From: a candidate division CSSED10-310 bacterium
Lineage (GTDB): Bacteria; CSSED10-310
Direction: 5' to 3'
Assembly (NCBI GenBank): GCA_003558985.1
Contig: PWNJ01000018.1
Location: forward strand, 1-51,756
Length of the DNA stretch: 51,756 nucleotides
Shown: one piece after another, positions 8,762 through 16,867 of the stretch
How the letters are laid out: every line of letters starts with the position of its first letter
Numbering within the stretch: position 1 is the stretch's first letter
Notes under the pieces: generated by a model
What the model was told of the DNA's origin: nothing
Databases searched by the model: none
What the model saw: only the letters and a program-made list of their open reading frames with translations
Position numbers and translations under genes: made by a program

Positions 8762-10279
8762 CTATACTCCTTTTCCTTTTATACCTAAAGCTATTGTTTT
8801 GGCAATTACAACAATATCAAGTAAAAACGACTGATTTTCAGTGTAGTAAAAATCATAATCAAGATTTTCATGTATTTCACCGGTTCTGTCCGAGCTGATT
8901 TGCCATATGCCGGTAATTCCCGGTCTGAGCGACAGTCTTCGTCGCTGCATTGGTGTATATGTATCAACGACAAACGGCATTTCAGGTCTGGGCCCTACAA
9001 CACTCATTTCACCTCGTATAACATTTATAAATTGCGGTATTTCATCCAGATTAAATCTTCGCAGCCAGCGTCCAACACGTGTTATTCTGGGATCATAATG
9101 ATTTTCCGGCGAGCGTTGGTATTGACTTGCCGATATATGCATGGACCTGAATTTCAGCATATTAAACAGTCGTCCATCTTTGCCTACACGTTGCTGAGAA
9201 AAGAATACCGGCCCGGCAGAATCCACTTTGATAAGCAATGCTATCGAAAGTGTTAATGGCAATGTAAGTAAAAGCAGCAAACACGCAAAACAAACATCAA
9301 AAACACGTTTAACAGCAAGATAAATATAGCTTTTACGAATTCCTTTCATTCGTAAAAGCGGAATACCTTCGATTTCATCGAAATGCACCTGCTGAATAAA
9401 CATGTCAAACAAATTCGGCACAAAACTGAAGCGCACACCTGTTTTAATACAACTGTTGATTATTTCGTAAATCCTGGCTGTACTCGCAGTGGGTATGGCA
9501 ATTATTATTTCATTTATCTGCCATGATTCAACCAGGTCTGACAGGGATAATCCAGTCCCAAGAACCGGAATTGCTGTTTCAGCGCGATCTCTGATGGCCT
9601 GAAATGTCCGACCTACTTTTTCAAGATCATCATCAATAAAACCTATCGGTTTTAGTCCGATACGCGGATTTTCAAACAAACGTCTTTGCAATTGAAGACC
9701 AACTTTACCAGCGCCATAGATAAGTACCCTGTTCAGTCCCGGACCGGACACATGCAGTTTTAGTAATATCCGATTCAGAAAATGTCGCTGAATGTTTATC
9801 AGAATAAACAGTATGACCAGTGAGTAAAACAGTATCAAACGTGAATAAAGTAATGGGCCCTGTATATCCAGCGGGGCTCCATTGTTTATAAAAAAAGGTA
9901 TAGGTTCTGAAGTCTCAATTGGACGTATCAAAAAAGTAAACGAAACAAGAATCAGGCTTCCTATCAGCAATGATTGTAAAATTCGCTTCATTTCATCAAC
10001 ATTAAGAATACCGACTTTTCGTGAATACAAACCAAAACGCTCAAATATAACAAGAAACAAAACACCGGCACTGAATGCCAGTGTTTGATAAATGCCTATT
10101 GGCTGAACTCCAGCGCCGATATTAAATGCATTCAGCAGAACATGATATAATCCGTAACCAAGAAACACCGAGATTACTACTGTAAAATAGTCCAATACAA
10201 TCTGGACGAAGGTATATACTCTAAGATAATTACTTTTGGAAAATGCATTGTTCGATTCAGTATTCACGATTAACCACAT
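8762..10279 (-). CDS. Polyprenyl-phosphate sugar-1-phosphate transferase (WcaJ/WbaP family)
   Basis: This membrane enzyme starts exopolysaccharide or O-antigen assembly by moving a sugar-1-phosphate from a UDP-sugar to undecaprenyl phosphate. The N-terminal part has about four membrane segments, then a CoA-binding-3/Rossmann-like cytoplasmic domain (RVLIYGAGKVG). The C-terminal third is the bacterial sugar transferase domain: membrane helix, GPVFFSQQRVGKDGRLF, MLKFRSM, MSVVGPRPE and RPGITGIWQ. The start is uncertain. The frame opens at 10297, I chose ATG 10279, and GTG 10267 is also possible. All overlap the end of the GT9 gene, so the genes are coupled. Confidence 0.92.
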   Translation of the reverse strand: MWLIVNTESNNAFSKSNYLRVYTFVQIVLDYFTVVISVFLGYGLYHVLLNAFNIGAGVQPIGIYQTLAFSAGVLFLVIFERFGLYSRKVGILNVDEMKRILQSLLIGSLILVSFTFLIRPIETSEPIPFFINNGAPLDIQGPLLYSRLILFYSLVILFILINIQRHFLNRILLKLHVSGPGLNRVLIYGAGKVGLQLQRRLFENPRIGLKPIGFIDDDLEKVGRTFQAIRDRAETAIPVLGTGLSLSDLVESWQINEIIIAIPTASTARIYEIINSCIKTGVRFSFVPNLFDMFIQQVHFDEIEGIPLLRMKGIRKSYIYLAVKRVFDVCFACLLLLLTLPLTLSIALLIKVDSAGPVFFSQQRVGKDGRLFNMLKFRSMHISASQYQRSPENHYDPRITRVGRWLRRFNLDEIPQFINVIRGEMSVVGPRPEMPFVVDTYTPMQRRRLSLRPGITGIWQISSDRTGEIHENLDYDFYYTENQSFLLDIVVIAKTIALGIKGKGV

Positions 10280-11369
10280 ACTTTTTAACAACATCAAAAA
10301 CTGTCTCTGGTTTTATAAAAGACATACAACTGATATTGTGACGACAATGTTTTCGGTAACATGGTGAACAATCATGCTGTATAATTACCGGTTCACCTCT
10401 GTCATAAAAATCGATTTCCTGATAGCACGTCGGTCCAAATAAACCGACTACCGATGTGCCAACAGCCAGCGCCAGATGCAATGCCATCGTATCACCAGTC
10501 ACCACAACATCCATTTGGTTTAAAAGACCTGCAAACACCGGAATCGTATGAGAGCCGGCATTAACCGCCAGAAAACCGGATTCGGATGCAATACTATCAT
10601 TCGTTTGAATTTCAGCAGTTCCCCCTAACAAATATATCCTTGCATTCAAATGGTTTTTTAACAACCTGATTAAATGAAGAAAGTGGCTGTCCGGCCATTT
10701 TTTTGTCGCAAAAATATTTCCACAACCGGTGTTAAGGCCGATTTTCGGGCCCGTGCCAACAGTTTTTAATGATTCAATTATTCTTATAGCAGCGGTTCTG
10801 GGTTCATCTGGCAGATTGAATATATACTCATCACGCATATATGGCAGATCAGCCATTTCATAAACAATTTCCTGATACGTTTTTTTATTTTGAAAAAATT
10901 TCAGATTGTCATCCAACCCTAAAGCCAGCGAATATCTGGAAGATTCGTTAAATATATCAAGAGTCCCGTAACGTGTCATAGAAAAACCCTTTTTGACAGC
11001 GGCATCCAGACAGACTGCAAGTGATGTCACTGTCGGATGCTTATCCAGGCAAATCAGAAGGTCAAATCGTCTGGCCATTAAGGGTAAAACGGATTCCGGA
11101 TGGTTTATCAGCAATTCATCAATTAAATGATTATGCTCCAATACAGAATAAGACTCTGAATCCGTAATCCATGTAATATAACTGCATGAAAATTTTCGTT
11201 TCAACGCTTTCAACAAAGGTGTGGTTCGCAAAGCATCTCCCATGGCGCCTAATTTCAGAATGAGAATTGTAATGCCACGGGACTCATACCTCGGGCAATC
11301 ATTGCATAAACGCCGTGCTTTACACGGTTTTTCACCAATATAATGTTTGCAGTCTGTTCGTAGATTCAT
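10257..11369 (-). CDS. Glycosyltransferase family 9 (heptosyltransferase-like) with N-terminal four-Cys motif
   Basis: The 370-residue GT9 (ADP-heptose:LPS heptosyltransferase-like) shows ITILILKLGAMGDALRTTP at the start of the first Rossmann fold, and VVVTGDTMALHLALAVG and VVGLFGPT in the nucleotide-sugar domain. Before the catalytic fold is a short segment with Cys at 7, 16, 22 and 25, a likely metal-binding knuckle. Further Cys-rich sequence (CSPCYRKHCRHNISCM) lies near the C-terminus. It heads the minus-strand envelope cluster and likely adds a sugar to LPS core or another envelope glycan. The ATG at 11369 is followed 140 bases upstream by the divergent PC4-like gene. Confidence 0.9.
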   Translation of the reverse strand: MNLRTDCKHYIGEKPCKARRLCNDCPRYESRGITILILKLGAMGDALRTTPLLKALKRKFSCSYITWITDSESYSVLEHNHLIDELLINHPESVLPLMARRFDLLICLDKHPTVTSLAVCLDAAVKKGFSMTRYGTLDIFNESSRYSLALGLDDNLKFFQNKKTYQEIVYEMADLPYMRDEYIFNLPDEPRTAAIRIIESLKTVGTGPKIGLNTGCGNIFATKKWPDSHFLHLIRLLKNHLNARIYLLGGTAEIQTNDSIASESGFLAVNAGSHTIPVFAGLLNQMDVVVTGDTMALHLALAVGTSVVGLFGPTCYQEIDFYDRGEPVIIQHDCSPCYRKHCRHNISCMSFIKPETVFDVVKKYVVNREY

Positions 11370-11429
11370 TTACAATCTCCCCATGCAGCCAGGATAGTAA
11401 ACAGCAGATTATAATTTATACCTTGCGTC

Positions 11430-11458
11430 TTGACAACCGTTCTATTAATCGGTAAAAG
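11430..11458 (+). promoter_or_regulatory. Candidate sigma-70 promoter of the PC4-like gene
   Basis: TTGACA (11430-11435), a 17-base spacer and TAAAAG (11453-11458) lie about 60 bases before the ATG. The -35 is perfect and the -10 weak. Confidence 0.4.
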
Positions 11459-11516
11459 CGTCCTTTGACGATCCGGTCTGGACTACCGGTAAAACGTAAT
11501 TCAGGGAGAGGCAACG

Positions 11517-11747
11517 ATGTCGGATAAAAATATTCATGTAGGTTCGATACCCAAAAAAGATGGATTGGAAATTCGCGCAACGCTAACAGAATATCGCAAG
11601 GAAATGTATGTAGATATTCGTGAATTTATGACGAGTGAGGATTATGAGGGGCCAACAAAAAAGGGAGTTCGATTTCATGCAGAAAATTGGGAATCTTTTT
11701 TCAAATTGATAAAAAAACTTGATCAGGAGATAAAAAAACGCGCTTGA
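11517..11747 (+). CDS. PC4-like single-stranded DNA-binding protein
   Basis: The 76-residue protein matches the transcriptional coactivator PC4/Sub1 C-terminal fold. It has a beta-rich first half, the signature YVDIREF, a turn with PTKKGVRF and a final helix ENWESFFKLIKKL. Bacterial members bind single-stranded DNA as dimers and are thought to act in transcription, replication or repair. ATG 11517 follows GGGAGAGG. It precedes the HU gene, so two small nucleoid/ssDNA-binding proteins are adjacent, although HU has its own promoter. Confidence 0.88.
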   Translation: MSDKNIHVGSIPKKDGLEIRATLTEYRKEMYVDIREFMTSEDYEGPTKKGVRFHAENWESFFKLIKKLDQEIKKRA

Positions 11748-11782
11748 GCGCAAAAAAAAACCATTTTTTTTGTTTTTAACCC

Positions 11783-11810
11783 TTGACAACCTGTGTTTTC
11801 TCTTCATAAT
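11783..11810 (+). promoter_or_regulatory. Sigma-70 type promoter of the HU gene
   Basis: TTGACA (11783-11788), a 16-base spacer and CATAAT (11805-11810) match consensus at 11 of 12 positions. It lies 64 bases before the GTG start of HU, in the gap after the PC4-like gene. Confidence 0.7.
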
Positions 11811-11874
11811 TAAAAGTTGTGGTACTTGTTTGATCTATTTAACTCGAACCTTAAATTAAAGGGAGGTTTAGGAC

Positions 11875-12147
11875 GTGACAAAGAAAGAATTGGTTCAAAA
11901 CATTGCTGAAGACGCTGGCATCTCAAAAACAGTAGCCGAAAAAGTATTGAATGCTGTTATCGGCGAAATAACTGGCGCTCTGTCAAACCGGGAAAAAGTT
12001 ACTTTTGTGGGATTCGGCACCTTTTCGGTAAACGAACGCCCCGCACGCAAGGGACGTAATCCAAAAACCGGTAAAGAAATTAACATCCCCGCCAGCTTTG
12101 TTCCGAAGTTTAAACCCGGAAAAACACTTAAAGACGCAGTCGCCTGA
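11875..12147 (+). CDS. hup: HU family nucleoid protein
   Basis: The 90-residue HU/IHF-type DNA-binding protein has an N-terminal helix pair (ELVQNIAEDAGISKTVAEK), VTFVGFGTFSV, the beta-arm segment RPARKGRNPKTGKEI, and PASFVPKFKPGKTLKDAV at the C-terminus. It bends and compacts DNA as a dimer. The start is GTG 11875 with GGGAGG upstream. It has its own promoter and is followed by an intrinsic terminator. Confidence 0.97.
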   Translation: MTKKELVQNIAEDAGISKTVAEKVLNAVIGEITGALSNREKVTFVGFGTFSVNERPARKGRNPKTGKEINIPASFVPKFKPGKTLKDAVA

Positions 12148-12176
12148 TTACGGTTTTAAAAAGTAAACTGCATTTT

Positions 12177-12209
12177 AGAGCAGCTCAAAAGGGTTGCTCT
12201 TTCTTTTTA
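12177..12209 (+). terminator. Intrinsic terminator after HU
   Basis: AGAGCAGC pairs with GTTGCTCT (one mismatch) around an 8-base loop and is followed by TTCTTTTT. Confidence 0.7.
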
Positions 12210-12222
12210 TAAACTCGAAATT

Positions 12223-12981
12223 ATGATTGATACGCATGTACATCTAACTGATCCTGTTTTTGGAACAGATTTGGACAGAGTTATCGAAGCAGCTCATACT
12301 ACAGGTGTCCAGAAAATAATTACTGTTGCCATTAATGAAAAAGACAGTTTGAAATGTATTCACCTGTCCCAAAATTTTCCGGGGATACTGGCTACAACCG
12401 GAGTTCACCCACACGAAGCGAACACATGGACTCAGAATTCTTTAGCCAACATTCGTCAGTTATCACAATCAACCGTTGCGATCGGCGAGATTGGATTGGA
12501 TTATTTCTACAACTATGCCGAACCGGAACATCAAAAATCAGTTTTCAGACAGCAGCTTCATCTTGCTAACGATATATCAAAACCTGTTGTCATTCACTGT
12601 CGTGATGCGTTTGCTGATCTGAAGCATATTTTGAAATCTTTCAGACCTGGCAAACCTGGGGGTGTTGTGCACTGTTTTAGTGGAAGCTATGAAGATGCGT
12701 CATTTCTTGTTGATCAGGGATTTTATGTTTCTTTTACTGGGATATTAACCTTCAGGAACGCTGAAGAAATTCGTCAAACAGCGCTAGCAATACCTGAAGA
12801 CAGGATTTTTTTTGAAACTGATAGTCCCTGGATGTCTCCCCATCCTTTCAGAGGTAAACGTAATACCCCCGATAAAGTCAGGTTTGTTTACGAAAAGTAC
12901 GCTGCATTGAAAGGAATCCCGACTGACAGTATTGTTCGCAAGATACGCCATAATGTTGTTCAGTGCTTTAGCCTTGAATAA
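12223..12981 (+). CDS. tatD: TatD family metal-dependent deoxyribonuclease
   Basis: The 252-residue TIM-barrel metallohydrolase has N-terminal MIDTHVHL (HxH metal ligands), TTGVHPHEA, the metal-bridging Glu in AIGEIGLDYF, VIHCRDA, VVHCFSG, and the final Asp in FFETDSPWMSP. TatD proteins are 3'-5' DNA exonucleases acting in repair and DNA turnover. It starts 14 bases after the HU terminator with no clear Shine-Dalgarno sequence. Confidence 0.95.
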   Translation: MIDTHVHLTDPVFGTDLDRVIEAAHTTGVQKIITVAINEKDSLKCIHLSQNFPGILATTGVHPHEANTWTQNSLANIRQLSQSTVAIGEIGLDYFYNYAEPEHQKSVFRQQLHLANDISKPVVIHCRDAFADLKHILKSFRPGKPGGVVHCFSGSYEDASFLVDQGFYVSFTGILTFRNAEEIRQTALAIPEDRIFFETDSPWMSPHPFRGKRNTPDKVRFVYEKYAALKGIPTDSIVRKIRHNVVQCFSLE

Positions 12982-13041
12982 TTTGGACAAAATTTGTTTG
13001 GTAATTCAGGTGATTTAAAGGTGCTGGCCAAATAGCCACAA

Positions 13042-13695
13042 CTATTGATATTCATCTGATTGACGCCAGTTAAAGTATTCCTGATAGGCTTTCAGTTTTC
13101 TATGTCGTTTGACAATAATACCCTCCGGTGTTTGAATGGCAAGGTCTTTCTTTTCAAGTTCCTGGATAATTTGCTGGATCTGTTTTATTCCGATTGCTGT
13201 TTCGCGTGATATATCATCAATAGTGACGGGGAGCAGGATTTCCTTTGATTCGGAATGGTTACTGACATTATGAAACATAACGCGTTTTACCAGATCGGCA
13301 ATGACCAGACCGGTGTTTTGACCCAATAACAGAAGATTTATCAGATTATCTGCATCTCGAAGTCGTCGGCTGAATCGGCTTAACACTTTCATGGCTATTT
13401 CAGGATGTTCCTGAATCAAACATTTGAAATCGTCTTTTTCAATAGCTATCAGGCAAACATCCTCCAAAGCTGTAGCTCCCGCAGAACGCGGCAGATCCTC
13501 CAACAAAGCCATCTCACCAAAAAAATCACCACGCTGCAAAACTGCTAACGTTAACTCCCGGTCTTCAGCAGTTAAAAATATACGGACCCTGCCAGATTCA
13601 ACCACATACATATCACGCCCGGATTGTCCTTCAGAAAAGATGAGCTCACCTGGCTTGTAAAGCATTCGCCGACCGATTTCTCCGGATGACTTCAT
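13042..13695 (-). CDS. Crp/Fnr-family transcriptional regulator
   Basis: The 217-residue protein has a cyclic-nucleotide-binding-type beta-roll (about 10-125, GRDMYVVESGRVRIFL, GDFFGEMALLEDLPRSAGATA with the phosphate-binding cassette pattern). A dimer helix (VLSRFSRRLRDADNLI) and a C-terminal winged helix-turn-helix (VTIDDISRETAIGIKQIQQIIQ, partly degenerate) follow. No Fnr-type Cys cluster is seen, so cAMP, c-di-GMP or another small ligand is more likely than an Fe-S cluster. GAAGGG precedes ATG 13695. It is divergent from the ECF sigma gene, so control of that operon is possible. Confidence 0.9.
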   Translation of the reverse strand: MKSSGEIGRRMLYKPGELIFSEGQSGRDMYVVESGRVRIFLTAEDRELTLAVLQRGDFFGEMALLEDLPRSAGATALEDVCLIAIEKDDFKCLIQEHPEIAMKVLSRFSRRLRDADNLINLLLLGQNTGLVIADLVKRVMFHNVSNHSESKEILLPVTIDDISRETAIGIKQIQQIIQELEKKDLAIQTPEGIIVKRHRKLKAYQEYFNWRQSDEYQ

Positions 13696-13883
13696 TGTTT
13701 ATCCCTTCAGAATATCTTCGGTAAAAACAAATCAAACAATTATGTTATCAGGACACTTCAGCGCAAACAATATAAAAACTTTTCCAACGCAGGATATTTT
13801 CACAAAATAGTCTTTATCAAATTAAAAAGTTCGTATATATTAACAACAACGGTTGGCTGATATATCTGGAAAGGTTATTCATC

Positions 13884-14444
13884 ATGTCCGATGCCCATGA
13901 AAAAATTAAACTGACACTGGAACAGGAAAAAGAGAAAATGTTTCGTATAGCCTGGAAAATGTGTGGCAACCAGGATGAGGCTGAAGAAGTGCTTCAGGAA
14001 ACAGCGCTGAAAGCATTAAAAAACTGGAAGCAATTTCGTGGTGATTCGCAGGTTTCAACGTGGCTTTATCGAATAGCTTCCAATACCTGTCTATCCAAAA
14101 AACGGAAAAAGTCGGTTATTTCAGTTGACCCGTCTGTGTTGGAAGAAGTTGTTCACGAAACCGGCTCTCGCGCTATGGCGAACGATGCTGACTGGAGTAA
14201 AGACCCGTTAGCCCGAACTTTGAACGATGAGCTTCGGCAAGTTCTTGACAATGCAATACTAAAACTTCCTGACTCGTATCGTCTGGTTTTCATTCTTAGA
14301 GATATCGAAGGGTTAAGTGGCGAAGAGACTGCCAAATCTTTGGATTTGTCGGTTACCAATATTAAAGTCAGACTTCACAGAGCCAGAGTATTTTTACGAA
14401 ACGAACTGGATGATTATATCCGCTCGGAAAGAGGTAGAAAATGA
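13884..14444 (+). CDS. ECF RNA polymerase sigma factor (sigma-70 family)
   Basis: The 186-residue sigma factor has only regions 2 and 4. Region 2 includes MFRIAWKMCGNQDEAEEVLQ and STWLYRIASNTCLS, and region 4 includes LPDSYRLVFILRDIEGLSGE and the helix-turn-helix LDLSVTNIKVRLHRAR. It redirects RNA polymerase to a stress regulon. AAGG precedes ATG 13884. Its TGA overlaps the ATG of the anti-sigma gene (ATGA), the typical coupled sigma/anti-sigma pair. Thioredoxin and a selenoprotein follow, so an oxidative or thiol signal is likely. Confidence 0.95.
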   Translation: MSDAHEKIKLTLEQEKEKMFRIAWKMCGNQDEAEEVLQETALKALKNWKQFRGDSQVSTWLYRIASNTCLSKKRKKSVISVDPSVLEEVVHETGSRAMANDADWSKDPLARTLNDELRQVLDNAILKLPDSYRLVFILRDIEGLSGEETAKSLDLSVTNIKVRLHRARVFLRNELDDYIRSERGRK

Positions 14445-14692
14445 ATAAGGAATGCTCATGTGAGGAGCTTCTTGAAATCATAAATGAACTCATCGATGGT
14501 GAGTTGGAAGGTGAAAAGCTTAAACATGCGGAATCACTGATTGAAAATAATCCGCAATGCCGGGCCATGTTTGAAACTGTATCCCGGACAATAGCTTTAT
14601 ATCGGGCAAGACGAAATGAGCTTGAACGCCAGAATATTCCTCAATTAGACTGGGACAAACTCGAAGATAAAATTAAAACAAATCAGATGTAA
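14441..14692 (+). CDS. Anti-sigma factor, ZAS-like with degenerate zinc motif
   Basis: The 83-residue soluble protein is translationally coupled to the ECF sigma gene. It aligns with the zinc-binding anti-sigma (zf-HC2) fold: N-terminal CSCEELLEIINELIDGEL, then AESLIENNPQCRAMF. In canonical members this second part reads H-x3-C-x2-C. Here the His is Leu and the first Cys is Asn, leaving only C40, with C5, C7 and H29 nearby. Zinc binding is therefore either unusual or lost. There is no membrane segment, so it would act in the cytoplasm. Confidence 0.8.
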   Translation: MNKECSCEELLEIINELIDGELEGEKLKHAESLIENNPQCRAMFETVSRTIALYRARRNELERQNIPQLDWDKLEDKIKTNQM

Positions 14693-14744
14693 CCTCCGGT
14701 GTCCATTGACGACTAATATTCGATTTTCGGATAAGGAGGTTTAC

Positions 14745-15083
14745 ATGACAAATCAAACATCGGTTAAAGAGTTAAATGACAGCAACTTTCACGACGAAGT
14801 AATAAAAAGTAACACGCCTGTTCTGGTTGATTTTTGGGCTCCCTGGTGCGGACCCTGCAAAATGATGACACCAGTATTGGACGAAATTTCCAATGAGTTT
14901 TCAGATAAACTGAAAGTGGTCAAAGTCAATATTGATGACAATCCATTGATAGCCGAGAAAATGAGTATTCAGGCTATTCCCACACTAGCGGTATTTCGAA
15001 ACGGTAAAATTTTAACAAGACTTACAGGCGCCCGGCATAAAAATGATTTGGTTTCGCTGTTGAAAAACGAAGAAATTATTTGA
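14745..15083 (+). CDS. trxA: Thioredoxin
   Basis: The 112-residue thioredoxin has the active site WCGPCK (C35, C38), FWAPW before it, VNIDDNP and the cis-Pro loop IPTLAVF. It reduces disulfides of cytosolic proteins. I chose ATG 14745 because AAGGAGG lies at ideal spacing; the frame opens slightly earlier at a TTG. It is 52 bases after the anti-sigma gene and 13 bases before the selenoprotein gene on the same strand, so it is part of that operon. Confidence 0.97.
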   Translation: MTNQTSVKELNDSNFHDEVIKSNTPVLVDFWAPWCGPCKMMTPVLDEISNEFSDKLKVVKVNIDDNPLIAEKMSIQAIPTLAVFRNGKILTRLTGARHKNDLVSLLKNEEII

Positions 15084-15096
15084 ACAGGATAAAGAA

Positions 15097-15396
15097 ATGA
15101 ACTCAGACATTATTTTGTTAAGCGAATCAGCAAAAGCGGAATTGTCATCGGTCAGGGATGTCAGGATTTTTGTTGAAGGATACAGTTGAGGTCGTCCGAT
15201 AATCGGAGTAGCTCAGGATGAGACTGCAAAAACAAACCAGACGGTCACAATTGATACGATTAACTTCTACATTGAGGACTCGGTAATCCAGTTAATTAAA
15301 CGATATGGTTCGTTGAATATTGATTATCAAAAAAGTCATTGGTTCGGTAAATCATTCAGGTGTTCATTTGGCCCTGGGCGTATAACGGGCTGTTAA
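15097..15396 (+). CDS. HesB/IscA-like selenoprotein (Sec31, in-frame UGA)
   Basis: ATG 15097 (AGGA upstream) opens a frame that runs to TAA 15394-15396 and is broken only by TGA 15187-15189. Read as selenocysteine, the product is 99 residues. The region around it is VEGYSUGRPIIGVAQDE, which aligns with the first metal-ligand Cys loop of HesB/IscA scaffolds. It is followed by a HesB-like second half (VTIDTINFYIEDSVI) and a Cys-containing tail (SFRCSFGPGRITGC). HesB-like proteins with Sec at this loop are a known bacterial selenoprotein family. A SECIS-like hairpin lies downstream of the UGA. Sequence similarity of this kind continues on both sides of the UGA in one frame, which argues against a truncated gene. 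Function is unknown, probably redox or Fe-S/metal related. No selA, selB, selC or selD lies in the window. Confidence 0.85.
15208..15227 (+). promoter_or_regulatory. Bacterial SECIS-like hairpin
   Basis: GTAGCTCA pairs with TGAG-(A bulge)-CTGC (one G-U pair), closing an apical GGA loop at 15216-15218. The loop starts 26 bases after the UGA, and a G occupies its first positions. Both fit bacterial SECIS rules for SelB binding. Confidence 0.65.
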
Positions 15397-15397
15397 A

Positions 15398-16726
15398 CTA
15401 CAGAATTTCAGCAGCAGTTTGAGCCAGAGGTGAACGTTCACCTCTGGTTAAAGTTACATGACCTGAAAGACCGGAAGATTTAAACCTTTCAACCAGATGC
15501 GTCAATCCCGAAGATTCAGAATCCAGATACGGATTATCAATTTGATAGGGATCGCCAGTAAGAATAATTTTAGTACCATGACCAACACGTGTCACAATTG
15601 TTTTTATTTCGTGCAGTGTTAAGTTCTGAGCTTCATCAACAATAAAATACTGTTTTGCTATAGATCGGCCGCGTATGTATGTCAATGCTTCTATTTCAAG
15701 CATGTTTTGCTCAATTAAATCATAAGCTGAAGCTCGATATTGAAACTCCTGCTCCGATTCATCCGAGTGTAATAACATTTCCAGATTATCGAAAATGGGT
15801 TGCATCCATGGTTTGAGTTTGTCTTTTATTTCACCGGGAAGATAACCCAGATCACGACCTAAAGGAAAAATTGGCCGTGACACAAGAAGTTTATGATACA
15901 CACCTTCATCAAGAGATTTGCATAACCCCGCGGCTAACGACAAAAGCGTCTTCCCCGTTCCAGCTTTTCCAATTAGGGTAACAAGCTGAATTTTGTCGTC
16001 CATCAGCAATGATAACGCAATTTTTTGCTCAAGATTACGCGGTTTTATTCCCCAAACATCCAAAGTTTTCAAATGAGCCACCCGAATGGAGTCCATTGAC
16101 GACGTCACCTGACCCAAACCGGTATGTGAAGGGTCGGTATCATTTCGCAACAGAATATATTCATTGCTGTACAAGTCTTGCTCTAATAATGGAATTTCAC
16201 CTTTTTGGTACAAATCAGCGATAACATTTTCAGGAACCATCAGTTCTTTGATTCCTGAATATAATGTATCAATGTTTGTGTGGTCAGATATATAATCCTC
16301 AGCGATCAGTCCTATGGCATCAGCTCGAATACGCAAATTCGTATCCCGGGTCAGAAAAACTACCGGCAATGATTCAGCTCGACGTTTAACAAGCAACGCT
16401 ATAGCCAATATTCGATCGTCATTTGTCAGTTCACCATTTTGATGAGGATACTCCGTCATGGCCTCCAATCCGATTTCAACACGTATGCTTCCACCCTTCT
16501 CCGTTGGCACACCATCAGATAACCGTCGATGCGATTCCCGTCTTATCCGGTCAAGATGACGACCAACCATTCGAGCGTTCCTGCCACGCTCATTCTGATC
16601 TCGCTTGAATTTGTCAATTTCCTTGATACAGATTATCGGTATGACCACTTCATTGTCTTCAAACGAAAATATCGAATTTGGATCATTTAGCAAAATATTC
16701 GTATCAAGCACAAAAATTTTTTTCAT
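15398..16726 (-). CDS. PhoH-family ATPase with N-terminal PIN domain
   Basis: The 442-residue protein joins an N-terminal PIN ribonuclease-like domain (FVLDTNILLNDP, acidic residues in LTNDDRILAIALLV and LTRDTNLRIRADAIG) to a PhoH ATPase domain (Walker A LIGKAGTGKTLL, Walker B YFIVDEAQN, ILTGDPYQIDNPYLD). PhoH2-type proteins couple an RNA helicase/ATPase to RNase activity. I chose ATG 16726 (MKKIFVLDTN); the frame opens earlier at 16759. It is convergent with the selenoprotein gene, their stop codons one base apart. Confidence 0.93.
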   Translation of the reverse strand: MKKIFVLDTNILLNDPNSIFSFEDNEVVIPIICIKEIDKFKRDQNERGRNARMVGRHLDRIRRESHRRLSDGVPTEKGGSIRVEIGLEAMTEYPHQNGELTNDDRILAIALLVKRRAESLPVVFLTRDTNLRIRADAIGLIAEDYISDHTNIDTLYSGIKELMVPENVIADLYQKGEIPLLEQDLYSNEYILLRNDTDPSHTGLGQVTSSMDSIRVAHLKTLDVWGIKPRNLEQKIALSLLMDDKIQLVTLIGKAGTGKTLLSLAAGLCKSLDEGVYHKLLVSRPIFPLGRDLGYLPGEIKDKLKPWMQPIFDNLEMLLHSDESEQEFQYRASAYDLIEQNMLEIEALTYIRGRSIAKQYFIVDEAQNLTLHEIKTIVTRVGHGTKIILTGDPYQIDNPYLDSESSGLTHLVERFKSSGLSGHVTLTRGERSPLAQTAAEIL

Positions 16727-16745
16727 GATTATAATTTCCCGGATT

Positions 16746-16784
16746 GAAAAAGAAAGCATCGAACCCGTTTGGATTCGATGCTTT
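16746..16784 (-). terminator. Intrinsic terminator of the peptidase gene
   Basis: AAAGCATCGAA (16753-16763) pairs perfectly with TTCGATGCTTT (16774-16784). On the minus strand the stem is followed by a T-rich run (CTTTTTC). It separates the C1A peptidase gene from PhoH. Confidence 0.75.
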
Positions 16785-16867
16785 TATCGTTAACTTTGCT
16801 ATTCCTTTTGTAAGTCCCATAAATCGGATTGTATCAAAAAAATCCGATGTGGTGAACAAACTTCCAG

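Noticed and set aside
15187-15189. TGA taken as the real end of a 30-residue gene or as a frameshift
   Set aside because: The frame stays unchanged across the TGA and both halves fit one HesB-like protein with a hairpin at the expected distance.
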